A stretch of 64,000 nucleotides of DNA from JAEUMG01 sp046349315 (GTDB lineage Bacteria; Pseudomonadota; Alphaproteobacteria; Rhizobiales; Aestuariivirgaceae). The stretch's first letter is position 1, and the number at the start of each line of letters is the position of its first letter. Position numbers and translations under genes: made by a program. Shown one piece after another: positions 16,060 through 23,894 of this stretch. The stretch lies in contig JAXMCQ010000014.1 of NCBI GenBank assembly GCA_046349315.1, positions 1 to 64,000 on the forward strand, written 5' to 3'. The notes beneath the pieces were generated by a model, which was not told where the DNA came from, ran no database searches, and saw only the letters and a list, made by a program, of their open reading frames with translations.

Positions 16060-17064
16060 ATGGATGATCTGGTGTATGGCTCGCGCAACAAGCGCGGGGA
16101 TTGGGCCCCGAGAGAACCAAAGGAAATCGCGCCCTTCTGGGCGTGGCCGCCACAATTTCTGAAAACGCTCCGCTGGTTGCCAAGCTATTTTTGGCCCTGG
16201 AACGCATACTATATTTTCACCGCGCTGGCCTATTGGCGTTGGATTATCCCCGATGTCGACACCTTGCGAACGCTCGACTGGAAGTGGGCTCTTTGGCTCT
16301 ACGCGGTGAATTCAATCGGCATATTCATAATGTATGGCTCAATCGAGCTCTTCTATTACTGGAGGCGGAAACAGGGGACTCGGTTCAAATACAACGCCAA
16401 GTTTCCCGGTGATGCTCCCTCTGACGTGTTCTGGTTCAAGAACCAAAACATTGACAACTTCCTTCGCACCTACGCGTTCGGCATTCCGATGTGGACCCTT
16501 GTGGAAGTCCTCATGTTGTGGGCCTTTGCGAACGGTTACGCGCCCTGGCTTTCCTGGGCCGAAAATCCGTATTGGCTGGCGTTTCTGGTACTCATCGCGC
16601 CCATGATCCACGACGTCCACTTTTTCTTCATTCATCGGGCAATTCATTGGGGGCCGCTCTACAAGTGGGTCCACTCCGTCCACCATAACTCGATCAACCC
16701 ATCTCCATGGTCCTCGCTGTCGATGCACCCCGTGGAAACGTTCATTTATCATGCGGTGGCTTTGTGGCACCTGATCATTCCTTCAAACCCGCTCATTGCC
16801 CTCTACCAATTGCATATCGCGGGCTATGGCGCGCTCAACGGCCACATAGGCTTCGAAAAACTCGAACTCTCAAAGGACAATACGCTCGATAGTCAAGCGT
16901 ATCTTCACTATTTACACCACAAGCACTTTGAAGTGAATTACGGCGGTGAGGGCCTTATCCCACTCGATAAGTGGTTCGGTACTTGGCACGATGGATCGAA
17001 GGATGGCGAGGCAAGGATGAATGAGCGCTACGCCAGGAAAGTTGCGCGCCTGAATCGGACATAG
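16060..17064 (+). CDS. sterol desaturase / fatty acid hydroxylase family protein
   Basis: A 334-residue integral membrane di-iron oxygenase. Several hydrophobic helices (about 35-55, 75-100, 140-165, 170-195) surround the histidine motifs: HDVHFFFIHRAIH (HxxxH type, about 187-199), HSVHHN (HxxHH) and HYLHHKHFE (HxxHH, about 285-293). Together they bind two irons. The enzymes hydroxylate or desaturate lipid C-H bonds in the membrane; substrate here is unknown. The gene looks less G+C-rich than its neighbours and belongs to the inserted cassette. Start at the ATG MDDLVYGSRNKRG; an upstream in-frame start at 16012 would add 16 unlikely residues. Confidence 0.9.
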   Translation: MDDLVYGSRNKRGDWAPREPKEIAPFWAWPPQFLKTLRWLPSYFWPWNAYYIFTALAYWRWIIPDVDTLRTLDWKWALWLYAVNSIGIFIMYGSIELFYYWRRKQGTRFKYNAKFPGDAPSDVFWFKNQNIDNFLRTYAFGIPMWTLVEVLMLWAFANGYAPWLSWAENPYWLAFLVLIAPMIHDVHFFFIHRAIHWGPLYKWVHSVHHNSINPSPWSSLSMHPVETFIYHAVALWHLIIPSNPLIALYQLHIAGYGALNGHIGFEKLELSKDNTLDSQAYLHYLHHKHFEVNYGGEGLIPLDKWFGTWHDGSKDGEARMNERYARKVARLNRT

Positions 17065-17129
17065 AGAGGAGCTTGGCCGCGAATAACCATGAACTCGGCA
17101 ATGCATGTGTCTCTGGAGTATGCGAAACA

Positions 17130-17633
17130 ATGACCGCAAGACGAAATATTTTCAGTCTCCTCATTTCGCTGACTTTCTTGATCACCCTTGGAATGGGTGC
17201 GAAAGCAGCGGAAGACCCGATGGCCCTTATCACAGAGCTTTATACTGCGGCCGTGAAGGGAGAGGGTCCGACTTGGATCGAAGCGGACGAGCGGTCGGCT
17301 TACCTGTCCAAGGCGCTGATGGATCTGTGGGCACAAGCCGATGCAGCGCGGCCCGCGGATGACGAGTTGGGACCAATCGACTTCGATGTCGTAGCCGATA
17401 CCAACGGCCTCACACTCGGTTCGTTCAAAGCGCAGTTGGCGAAGCAGGATGCTGCGACGGCGGCAGTTGATGTTACGCTCGGTTACTCCGACGCCGCAGA
17501 AGATCAGGCGCCGGGCCATCTTCGTTATAATTTGGTGCGCGAGCCTGAGGGGTGGAAAATAGACGACATTCGCTCCGCCAATTGGGACTTGCGGGACCTC
17601 CTGCAAATGTATCTTGAGCCCCCGGCGCAGTGA
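17130..17633 (+). CDS. exported DUF3828-like protein
   Basis: A 167-residue protein starting MTARRNIFSLLISLTFLITL, with a signal peptide (cleavage about AKAA-ED). The mature part holds an NTF2-like fold pattern: helix ALITELYTAAVKGEG, LSKALMDLWAQAD, then strands DFDVVADTN and a final GWKIDDIRSAN, typical of DUF3828/YbjP-like periplasmic proteins. No catalytic residues. It sits 65 bp after the hydroxylase and 21 bp before the nitronate monooxygenase gene, so the three probably form one transcript. An upstream start (17073) would overlap less natural sequence. Confidence 0.7.
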   Translation: MTARRNIFSLLISLTFLITLGMGAKAAEDPMALITELYTAAVKGEGPTWIEADERSAYLSKALMDLWAQADAARPADDELGPIDFDVVADTNGLTLGSFKAQLAKQDAATAAVDVTLGYSDAAEDQAPGHLRYNLVREPEGWKIDDIRSANWDLRDLLQMYLEPPAQ

Positions 17634-17654
17634 CAGTCGACGGAGGGACGCGCG

Positions 17655-18677
17655 ATGGACAAGCCCCGACCCATGCGGACTCGAATAACCGACCTCTTGG
17701 GCTGCGACTATCCGATCATTCAAGCCGGCATGGGCGGTCCGGGGAGATCGGAGCTGTGCACCGCCGTAACAACGGCCGGGGGCTTCGGTTGCATCGGAAT
17801 GGTGCAAGAAAGGCCTGAACTCATTCGACGGGAAATTTCGATTATCAAGCAGCAGACCGACCGCCATTTTGGCGTAAACCTTGTGCCGGCTGTGACCGAT
17901 CCTGTCCTGTTGGATGAGGAGTTGAGCATCTGCTTCGAGGAGAAGATCGGCGTCATGGTTTTCTTCTGGGACGTCAGACCGGAAGTGATCCAGCGCGCAC
18001 ACGACGCCGGATGCATTGTAATCTATCAGGTCGGTCGATTGGCTGACGCTATTGCCGCTGAGCGTGCTGGTGCCGATGCTGTCATTTGCCAGGGTAATGA
18101 GGCCGGGGGGCATGTGCATGGCAAGGTGACGTCTCTTGTCCTTCTGCCCCAAGTCGCAGCGACGCTGAAGATTCCGGTCGTTGGCGCTGGCGGTTTTGGA
18201 TCAGGTGCCAGTTTGGTTGCAGCTCTCGCTCTCGGAGCAGAAGGCGTTCACTGCGGGACCGCATTCCTGGCGACGGAAGAGTCATTCGCGCACGACTATC
18301 ACAAAAATCGGGTTATTCAGGCTTCCTCGGAAGACACCGTATATTCAGACGTATTCGCGATCGGATGGCCACCGCAGTCCCCCGTTAGGACGATCGCGAA
18401 CAGCGTAACGGAAAAATTCGCTCAAGATCTGCACGGTCATGGGCCGGATGATTTCGCCAGGGAAGTGATTGCGCGCGATGGCGATGATGAGCTGTATCGC
18501 TACAGCACATGGTCGCCACTCCGGCACACGACCGGGGACCTAGAGGCCTTGGCTCTCTATGCCGGCCAGGTTGCAGGCTCGGTCAAGCAAATCCGACCAG
18601 CCGGCGAGGTCGTTTGGGACATGATGCATGAGGCATATGACACTCTCGACCGGCTCGGCACATTGCCGGCCCAATGA
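17655..18677 (+). CDS. nitronate monooxygenase (2-nitropropane dioxygenase family)
   Basis: A 340-residue FMN-dependent TIM-barrel enzyme. Motifs: PIIQAGMGGPG (about 21-31, FMN), CQGNEAGGHVHGK (about 146-158, with the catalytic His region of class I enzymes) and VVGAGGFGSGASL plus LGAEGVHCGTAFLAT (phosphate-binding loops). These enzymes oxidise alkyl nitronates such as propionate-3-nitronate, detoxifying plant nitro compounds; some act as enoyl reductases. Third gene of the cassette bounded by rpsU sequence. Substrate is inferred from family only. Confidence 0.88.
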   Translation: MDKPRPMRTRITDLLGCDYPIIQAGMGGPGRSELCTAVTTAGGFGCIGMVQERPELIRREISIIKQQTDRHFGVNLVPAVTDPVLLDEELSICFEEKIGVMVFFWDVRPEVIQRAHDAGCIVIYQVGRLADAIAAERAGADAVICQGNEAGGHVHGKVTSLVLLPQVAATLKIPVVGAGGFGSGASLVAALALGAEGVHCGTAFLATEESFAHDYHKNRVIQASSEDTVYSDVFAIGWPPQSPVRTIANSVTEKFAQDLHGHGPDDFAREVIARDGDDELYRYSTWSPLRHTTGDLEALALYAGQVAGSVKQIRPAGEVVWDMMHEAYDTLDRLGTLPAQ

Positions 18678-18809
18678 CGGACATTATTCTTCTCGAGGCG
18701 AATGATGACTAAGATACTCGGCGCAACCAACGCCTCGAATCGGTAACGGCCAGGAAATCCCTGGCCGCATGAATCCGTAATCCGATAAATTGGACGTGGG
18801 CGCCGTCGC

Positions 18810-19070
18810 TTAGGACGGACGGCCGCGGCGTTGCTCGCCTTCTTTGAGGATCTTCTTTGGAGCCGGCAGGAGGCCTTCGCGCTGCAGTTTCTTGCGCGCC
18901 AACTTGCGGGCGCGGCGAACCGCCTCGGCCTTTTCGCGGGCCTTGCGCTCGGAGGGCTTCTCGTAATGGCCGCGAAGCTTCATTTCGCGGAAAATTCCTT
19001 CGCGCTGCATCTTCTTTTTCAGCGCCTTCAGAGCTTGGTCGACATTATTGTCGCGGACGATAACTTGCAC
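18810..19070 (-). CDS. rpsU: 30S ribosomal protein S21
   Basis: An 86-residue, strongly basic protein starting at GTG (reads MQVIVRDNNVDQALKALKKK). The first 60 residues match bacterial S21; the tail LLPAPKKILKEGEQRRGRPS is the longer alphaproteobacterial type. S21 sits next to the anti-Shine-Dalgarno end of 16S rRNA and helps initiation. It follows purE-purK on the same strand, a common order in this lineage. Its 3' end has a decayed copy at 15891-15942. Confidence 0.95.
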   Translation of the reverse strand: MQVIVRDNNVDQALKALKKKMQREGIFREMKLRGHYEKPSERKAREKAEAVRRARKLARKKLQREGLLPAPKKILKEGEQRRGRPS

Positions 19071-19143
19071 GAGTGAGGACCTCGGGGTTCCTGTTTGATG
19101 TTGCAGCTTTAAGGAATTGGATCCGCGCCATAGACGCGGGCCC

Positions 19144-19169
19144 TTGAAGGAGCGAACCCCTTCAATTTT
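19144..19169 (+). other. hairpin between purK and rpsU
   Basis: Stem TTGAAGG / CCTTCAA with an 8-base loop, followed by TTTT on the plus strand and preceded by AAAA. On the minus strand, where purK and rpsU are transcribed, no T-run follows, so it may be a weak or bidirectional stop, or a processing signal. Confidence 0.4.
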
Positions 19170-19193
19170 GCGCGCGGGCTTACCACAAGGCTT

Positions 19194-20276
19194 TTATCCT
19201 GTCGAGAGGGCAAGGCGATTGACATGCCCCATCTTTCGCCCCGGCCGGCTTTCGCTTTTGCCATAGAGATGCAGGCAGGCACCGGGTTCGGCGGCAATCT
19301 CGCGCCAGCGGTCGGCTTCCGCTCCCAGGAGATTGGTCATGACGACGTCGCTATGGCGGGAGGGATCGCCCAGCGGCCAGCCGGCGACGGCGCGGATATG
19401 CTGCTCGAATTGCGATACGGCACAGGCATCCATCGTCCAGTGCCCGGAATTGTGGACCCGGGGGGCGATTTCGTTAACAAGAAGCCCCTCATCCTTTCCG
19501 ACGAACATTTCGACCCCGATAACCCCCACATAATCGAGCGCCGCCACCACTTTCGCTGCAATATCGCGCGCCGCCTTGGCGGTCGACTTGCTGATCTTGG
19601 CGGGTACGATTGAATGGCGCAGGATATGGTTCTCGTGCTGATTTTCCGGGACGTCATAGACAGCGACCTCGCCCGACCAGCTCCGCGCTGCGATGACCGA
19701 AATCTCGCGTTCGAAGGATACGAAACCTTCGAGAATAGCCGGCGCGCGACCGATCGTGGCGAAGGCCGCCTCCGCATCGTCGCCCAGCGCAAACCGTGCC
19801 TGCCCCTTGCCGTCATAGCCGAGCCGCCGGGTCTTGAGCACGCCGGGGCTGCCGGTTTTTGCGATCGCGGCGGTCAAGTCGGCAGCATTGTCGACCGGGG
19901 CGAAGGGGGCAACGCGCGCAATCGTCGAAATGAACGTCTTTTCGGTTAATCGGTCTTGGGAGATTTCCAGGGCCTGGGCATTCGGCGCCAAAGGCACGAG
20001 TCGGTCGAGGAAGGCAGCGGTTGCGGCCGGCACATTCTCGAATTCGTAGGTGACGACGCCGACCGACTTGGCGAACCCTGCCAATGCCGCCTCATCGTCA
20101 TAGCGGGCGACCGTGTAAGAATCCGCGACCTGGAAGGCCGGATTGTCGCCTTGAGGCGCCAAAATATGACATTTGAGGCCCAATTGCCCGGCTGCCAGCG
20201 CCAGCATCCGGCCCAATTGCCCACCACCCAGAATGCCGATCGTGGAGCCGGGGGTGAGCGGTTTATCGAGCCGCAT
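19194..20276 (-). CDS. purK: 5-(carboxyamino)imidazole ribonucleotide synthase PurK
   Basis: A 360-residue ATP-grasp ligase that carboxylates AIR with bicarbonate to give N5-CAIR in purine synthesis. N-terminal GSTIGILGGGQLGRMLALAAGQLG (about 11-34) is the PurK dinucleotide-like fold; the ATP-grasp domain follows (GSPGVLKTRRLGYDGKGQ, about 135-152). NEIAPRVHNSGHWTMDAC (about 265-282) holds the metal and substrate residues. Its ATG overlaps the purE stop (ATGA), so translation is coupled to purE, whose enzyme uses the product. Confidence 0.96.
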   Translation of the reverse strand: MRLDKPLTPGSTIGILGGGQLGRMLALAAGQLGLKCHILAPQGDNPAFQVADSYTVARYDDEAALAGFAKSVGVVTYEFENVPAATAAFLDRLVPLAPNAQALEISQDRLTEKTFISTIARVAPFAPVDNAADLTAAIAKTGSPGVLKTRRLGYDGKGQARFALGDDAEAAFATIGRAPAILEGFVSFEREISVIAARSWSGEVAVYDVPENQHENHILRHSIVPAKISKSTAKAARDIAAKVVAALDYVGVIGVEMFVGKDEGLLVNEIAPRVHNSGHWTMDACAVSQFEQHIRAVAGWPLGDPSRHSDVVMTNLLGAEADRWREIAAEPGACLHLYGKSESRPGRKMGHVNRLALSTG

Positions 20277-20791
20277 CAGGCCTCGTCCTTAGGGCTTTCG
20301 GCGACCGCAGCCGTCTGGTCGGCGCGCCATTTCGCCACCCGTTTGGCGAGCTTTGCGTCGTCCAGCGCGAGAATCTGGGCGGCAAGCAGTGCGGCATTGA
20401 TGGCACCCGGCCTGCCGATGGCGAGCGTCCCGACCGGAATTCCGGGCGGCATTTGCACGATCGAATAGAGACTGTCCTGGCCCTTCAAGGCCTGGCTTTC
20501 GACCGGCACGCCGAGCACCGGGAGGCTTGTCAGCGACGCCGTCATGCCCGGCAAATGCGCCGCGCCGCCAGCGCCTGCAATGATCACTTTGAAGCCCTTT
20601 TCGGCGGCATTTCTGGCGAAGGAATAGAGCCTTTCCGGGGTACGGTGCGCCGAGATGATTTTCGCCTCGTGAGCCACGCCCAGCGCTTTCAGCGTATCGG
20701 CGGCGTGCTTCATCGTTGCCCAGTCGGACTGGCTGCCCATGATGATGGCAACGGCTGGGGCCTGGCTCGCGGGCAATCGCTTCTCCTTCAC
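20276..20791 (-). CDS. purE: N5-carboxyaminoimidazole ribonucleotide mutase PurE
   Basis: A 171-residue class I PurE converting N5-CAIR to CAIR. The substrate loop AIIMGSQSDWATMKHAAD (about 15-32), SAHRTPERLYSFA (about 48-60, catalytic His) and AGAGGAAHLPGMTASLT (about 76-92) are all intact. The enzyme forms octamers in the cytoplasm. The gene is 33 bp downstream of the start region of the DUF465 gene and overlaps purK by 4 bp. Confidence 0.96.
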   Translation of the reverse strand: MKEKRLPASQAPAVAIIMGSQSDWATMKHAADTLKALGVAHEAKIISAHRTPERLYSFARNAAEKGFKVIIAGAGGAAHLPGMTASLTSLPVLGVPVESQALKGQDSLYSIVQMPPGIPVGTLAIGRPGAINAALLAAQILALDDAKLAKRVAKWRADQTAAVAESPKDEA

Positions 20792-20824
20792 GTTCGATTC
20801 AAACTACCACAGCTAAGCCATTGA

Positions 20825-21031
20825 TCAGGCGATGATATCCGGAATCAACTCATCCTCGATCTTGCTGATCTGGTCTTTCAATTGCAGCTTCATCTTCTTC
20901 AAGCGGCGCAATTGCAACTGATCGCCGGTGCCCGAATCCTCAAGCGTTGCGATGGCGACATCGAGGTCGCGATGCTGCTGCTGCAGATATGCAAGCTTCA
21001 CCTTCAGCGCCGCCACATCGGGCTTGTCCAT
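20825..21031 (-). CDS. DUF465 (YdcH-like) small coiled-coil protein
   Basis: A 68-residue charged helical protein. The C-terminal LRRLKKMKLQLKDQISKIED carries the DUF465 signature K-K-x-L-x-K-D-x-I. It precedes purE on the same strand by 33 bp and is divergent from a second DUF465 gene at 21166. The function of the family is unknown; expression with purE is likely. Confidence 0.85.
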   Translation of the reverse strand: MDKPDVAALKVKLAYLQQQHRDLDVAIATLEDSGTGDQLQLRRLKKMKLQLKDQISKIEDELIPDIIA

Positions 21032-21165
21032 GGCCTGAACGCCCCGTTTCTCCGCCCCGCTGCCGCGTGCTTAGGGGACTTCCAACTATCCCCTTGTCGG
21101 ACGTTCGACAAGACCCCAGCTCTATGTCATCATATCGTTGTCGATAACCCAAAGCGGAGGCATGG

Positions 21166-21348
21166 ATGTCACTTCAAGCGCATCTCAGTGAACTCGCGGC
21201 AAAGCACAAGTCGTTGGAGACGGAATTGGCGGACGCACTCGCCCATCCGGCCACCAGCGACGCCGAAATCGCCGAGCTGAAGCGCAAGAAACTCCGAATC
21301 AAGGATGAGATCTCGCAACTCGAACATCAGATAACGCACACGCACTGA
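21166..21348 (+). CDS. DUF465 (YdcH-like) small coiled-coil protein, second copy
   Basis: A 60-residue paralogue of the divergent neighbour: heptads from residue 5 and the signature ELKRKKLRIKDEISQLEHQI (about 38-57). The two start codons are 134 bp apart, so they share a promoter region. The ribosome site GCGGAGG lies 5 bp before the ATG. A hairpin follows at 21361. Confidence 0.85.
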   Translation: MSLQAHLSELAAKHKSLETELADALAHPATSDAEIAELKRKKLRIKDEISQLEHQITHTH

Positions 21349-21360
21349 ACGCTGAGCGTG

Positions 21361-21379
21361 CATCCGGCCAAGCCGGATG
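21361..21379 (+). other. hairpin downstream of DUF465 gene
   Basis: Perfect 8-bp stem CATCCGGC / GCCGGATG with loop CAA, 12 bp after the stop codon. No T-run follows, so termination would need Rho or be partial. Confidence 0.5.
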
Positions 21380-21589
21380 TCATAGAGGTTGCAGGACAGG
21401 GTGTCCCGATGTCGGCAGGCACCCCTGGATGAGCTTTAATTTTAAGATGCCCCGTAGCGGGCCAGAAACGGCCGCCAGAGGGCTTCGCACCGCTGGCCGG
21501 CAGGGGTATACCGGGAACGATCCGAAGCCCTTCCGGCCCCGCTCCCGGCCCGGGAGCAGGTCTTCTAGCACAGATTGCGGAATTTGCAC

Positions 21590-22090
21590 CTAGGAGTTGC
21601 GCTGCGCATCCGGCAGGCCGTCATGCGGGCCCAGCTCCTTCTTCGGCCGCTCCGTCCAATGCCGCGACCCGATCTGTTTGTTGCGCTCCGGGTGCATCGG
21701 GTAATGGATGCGGCTCCTCTCGCGCGAGGCTTCTCCAACCACCAGCAGCCGCACGTCCTTGTCGGTATTGTTGATGATCGTATGCGCGATGCCGGTGCCA
21801 GGCAGGAAAGCCACCCCCTCGCCCGGCTTCAAGCGCCGCAATTCGCCGTCGAGCCACAAATCCGGCTCACCCTCAAGCACGAAAGCGAACTCTTCCTCGT
21901 CGGCCTCCGCATGCGGCCAGGAAATCCGCCGGCCCGGCATCAGGCGTTCATGATGCACGCCGATCCGCATCAGGCCGAATTTCCGGCAATAGGACGCACT
22001 GATCGACTACAATTCTTCCGAACCCTCATAGTGGTTCGTGTCGCCGCCCTCGATATCGCGCCAATGCGCGATGAATTCATCGCCGATCAT
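21590..22090 (-). pseudogene. cupin-domain gene interrupted by an in-frame amber codon
   Basis: From ATG at 22090 (with GGAGGA upstream) the frame reads MIGDEFIAHWRDIEGGDTNH and, in the same frame, a TAG stop at codon 28 (22009-22007). It continues SISASY...LMRIGVHHERLMPG to a natural end, 166 codons in all. The part after the stop, from a Met at 21970, holds a full cupin core (WPHAEADEEEFAFVLEGEPDLW, with the H and E metal ligands, and GTGIAHTIINNT). Residues before the stop match the normal N-terminus of this cupin family, so the gene was broken by a point mutation, unless it is read through or reinitiated at 21970. Confidence 0.8.
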
Positions 22091-22207
22091 GCTGCTCCTC
22101 CTGCGAATGGTGATGTCATCTATGCCGCATCCCAACACGAGGACATGTCAGGATTGGGCCCTAATGAACAGGCTGATTTTCGGCACTGTTTCTGCTAGGA
22201 TTTCGCC

Positions 22208-22429
22208 ATGACCAAACTACTTCAGAACGCATTCGACGCCGCCAATGCGCTCCCCGACGACCGTCAGGACGAAATCGGCGAGATCGTCCTGTCGGCGATT
22301 GAAGAGGAGCGCTCCACACTACGACTGACACGGGATCAGATTGCGGAAGTGGAAAAGAGACGGCAGGGGCCTGAAGATTTTGCCACGGATGCCGAAGTGG
22401 AAGCCTTTTTTCGACGCCTTGCCGGATGA
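22208..22429 (+). CDS. type II antitoxin (addiction-module, RelB/ParD-like)
   Basis: A 73-residue acidic protein: MTKLLQNAFDAANALPDDRQ is followed by a helix-rich middle and ends TDAEVEAFFRRLAG, the toxin-neutralising tail pattern (F-A-T-D-x-x-V). It overlaps by 4 bp (ATGA) the start of a toxin gene that is cut short. Antitoxins of this group wrap their cognate RelE/ParE-type toxin and repress the operon. Here it may be orphaned. Confidence 0.75.
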   Translation: MTKLLQNAFDAANALPDDRQDEIGEIVLSAIEEERSTLRLTRDQIAEVEKRRQGPEDFATDAEVEAFFRRLAG

Positions 22430-22539
22430 AACTGCGGTTTCGGCAGTCGGCGCTTGCCGATATCGCCGCACTTCATGATTTCATCGCGAAAGTGCCTCCC
22501 AGGGACGCGACCGCGGCCCGGTTTGATACTTTTCAATAG
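22426..22539 (+). pseudogene. truncated ParE/RelE-type toxin
   Basis: The frame reads MKLRFRQSALADIAALHDFI, a clear ParE start (strand, then A-L-A-D-I helix), but ends with TAG after 37 codons, versus about 90-100 residues normally. The remaining strands and the catalytic C-terminal part are absent. Its end overlaps by 7 bp the 3' end of the convergent cupin gene, so a deletion probably fused the two ends. Very likely inactive. Confidence 0.75.
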
Positions 22540-23009
22540 CTGCTGCCGTCCTTCTTCGTGAAGCGATACTTGCCGTCCGGCCCGTGCACGCCGGCGAGAT
22601 CGACGTCCGGGTAGACCACCTCCTCGCCCGGCGTGCGGTCGCCGATCACCAGGAGAAGCGCGTCCTTCTCCGTCTCGTTGATGAAGCGATGCGCATCGCC
22701 CGTTCCCGCTGGAAAGCCGATGCACATGCCGGGCTTCAATTTCTGCTTCCCGGCATCGGTCTCAACCGTCGGCTCGCCGTCGAGCACATAGATGAACTCA
22801 TCCTGCTTCAAATGCGCATGCCGGCACGATGACTGCCCGCCGGGCACGATGCGCGTCATGACGACGCCGAAATTGGAAAGCCCCGCATGATCTCCGAGCC
22901 GCCGGTTGAAGCGCTTGCGCTGCAAGCTGGCGAGGGGCTCGGGATAAGTCGTGCCATTGTTCTCGGGCAATGACAGCGGATCGAAGGGCGGGAGCTGGGT
23001 CTTGGTCAT
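22533..23009 (-). CDS. cupin domain protein
   Basis: A 158-residue single-domain cupin starting MTKTQLPPFDPLSLPENNGT. The metal-binding motif is SSCRHAHLKQDEFIYVLDGEP (H, H, E, about 63-80), and the second motif is GDAHRFINETEKDALLLVIG (about 106-125). It is a paralogue of the broken cupin at 21590-22090, sharing the PAGTG-x-AHxxIN-x-T pattern, and lies 443 bp away in the same direction. Ligand unknown; family members include small sugar-binding or dioxygenase proteins. The upstream extension to 23063 is not family-like. Confidence 0.85.
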   Translation of the reverse strand: MTKTQLPPFDPLSLPENNGTTYPEPLASLQRKRFNRRLGDHAGLSNFGVVMTRIVPGGQSSCRHAHLKQDEFIYVLDGEPTVETDAGKQKLKPGMCIGFPAGTGDAHRFINETEKDALLLVIGDRTPGEEVVYPDVDLAGVHGPDGKYRFTKKDGSSY

Positions 23010-23138
23010 GGCTTGGGTCCTGCAGATGGGCTGACGAGAAGATAGCGCAGCCGGCGCCGGCAAAAACTGCTATATTGTCATGATGACAAGCCGTCGGGCC
23101 GGACATGGGCCGCGGCGCGGATAAGAAGGTCTGGCGAA

Positions 23139-23432
23139 ATGGGAGCGCTGGCTTTTCTCGACGATGACACCCTGTTCGACGGGAATTGCGTGCGCTTTAC
23201 CGGTGATGATTGCGGCGAGGCGGTCGTCTGCGGGGTGACGACGGCGGCGCTCAAATATAGCGATCCCGATCTTCCGCATCTGGGCCTCGTTCCGGCCGAG
23301 GCGTTTCTGGAGGCCTACCGGAAACGCATGATGCGCATCCACGACATCGCGCGCACCAAGTATCAGAACGAGGAATTCGAAGGCGACGGCCCCATCCGCA
23401 TCATGGTGCACCGGCAGGATCTGGTGCCTTAG
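23139..23432 (+). CDS. DUF1488-like protein
   Basis: A 97-residue protein with the DUF1488 layout: an N-terminal strand pattern FLDDDTLFDGNCVRFTGDD, then a helix with EAFLEAYRKRMMRIHDIARTKYQNE (about 48-73), and a short final strand IRIMVHRQD. The function of the family is unknown. It ends inside the 3' end of the convergent VOC gene (32-bp overlap). Confidence 0.65.
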   Translation: MGALAFLDDDTLFDGNCVRFTGDDCGEAVVCGVTTAALKYSDPDLPHLGLVPAEAFLEAYRKRMMRIHDIARTKYQNEEFEGDGPIRIMVHRQDLVP

Positions 23433-23823
23433 CGGACGTCCGCTCGATCAGGTCCCAGAGATTACCGTACAAATCCTCGAATACCGCGACTGTGCCATAG
23501 GCTTCGAGGCGCGGCGCCTCGCGGAAGTGGACACCCTGCTCCAGCATCGCCTGATGGTCGCGCGCGAAGTCATCCGTTTCGAGAAACAGGAAGACGCGGC
23601 CACCCGCCTGCTTGCCAATCGACGCAGCCTGTTCAGGCGTCGCGGCTCGCGCGAGAAGCAATCCGGCCTCGGAAGCACCAGGCGGCCGCACGATGACCCA
23701 ACGCTTGCCATCACTGAGCGGCGCATCCTCGACGAGCCGGAAGCCGAGCCGCAAGGTGAACCACGCAATCGCCTCGTCATAATCGCGGACGAGGACGGTG
23801 AGCGCGGAGAGATGCTGGGTCAC
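23401..23823 (-). CDS. VOC/glyoxalase superfamily protein
   Basis: About 140 residues from GTG at 23823 (reads MTQHLSALTVLVRDYDEAI), which aligns with family starts; a GTG at 23859 would add 12 residues. One VOC module: H4, GFRLVEDAPLSDGKRWVIV (paired strands), LFLETDDFARDHQAM, then VAVFEDLYGNLWDLIE with the C-terminal metal Glu. No regulator gene is adjacent. Its 3' end overlaps the DUF1488 gene. Substrate unknown. Confidence 0.83.
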   Translation of the reverse strand: MTQHLSALTVLVRDYDEAIAWFTLRLGFRLVEDAPLSDGKRWVIVRPPGASEAGLLLARAATPEQAASIGKQAGGRVFLFLETDDFARDHQAMLEQGVHFREAPRLEAYGTVAVFEDLYGNLWDLIERTSAKAPDPAGAP

Positions 23824-23861
23824 GCGCCGATCTATAATTGCGTTCGATTCGATAGGCACGA

Positions 23862-23882
23862 TTTATTGACGTGAACGATAAA
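23862..23882. promoter_or_regulatory. short interrupted palindrome in the nuclease-gene promoter
   Basis: TTTAT, 11-base centre, ATAAA, in the 35-bp gap between the VOC gene (GTG 23859) and the nuclease-like gene (ATG 23895). It overlaps a TTGACG that could be a -35 element. It is a weak operator candidate based on symmetry only. Confidence 0.25.
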
Positions 23883-23894
23883 TGACGTTACGTT

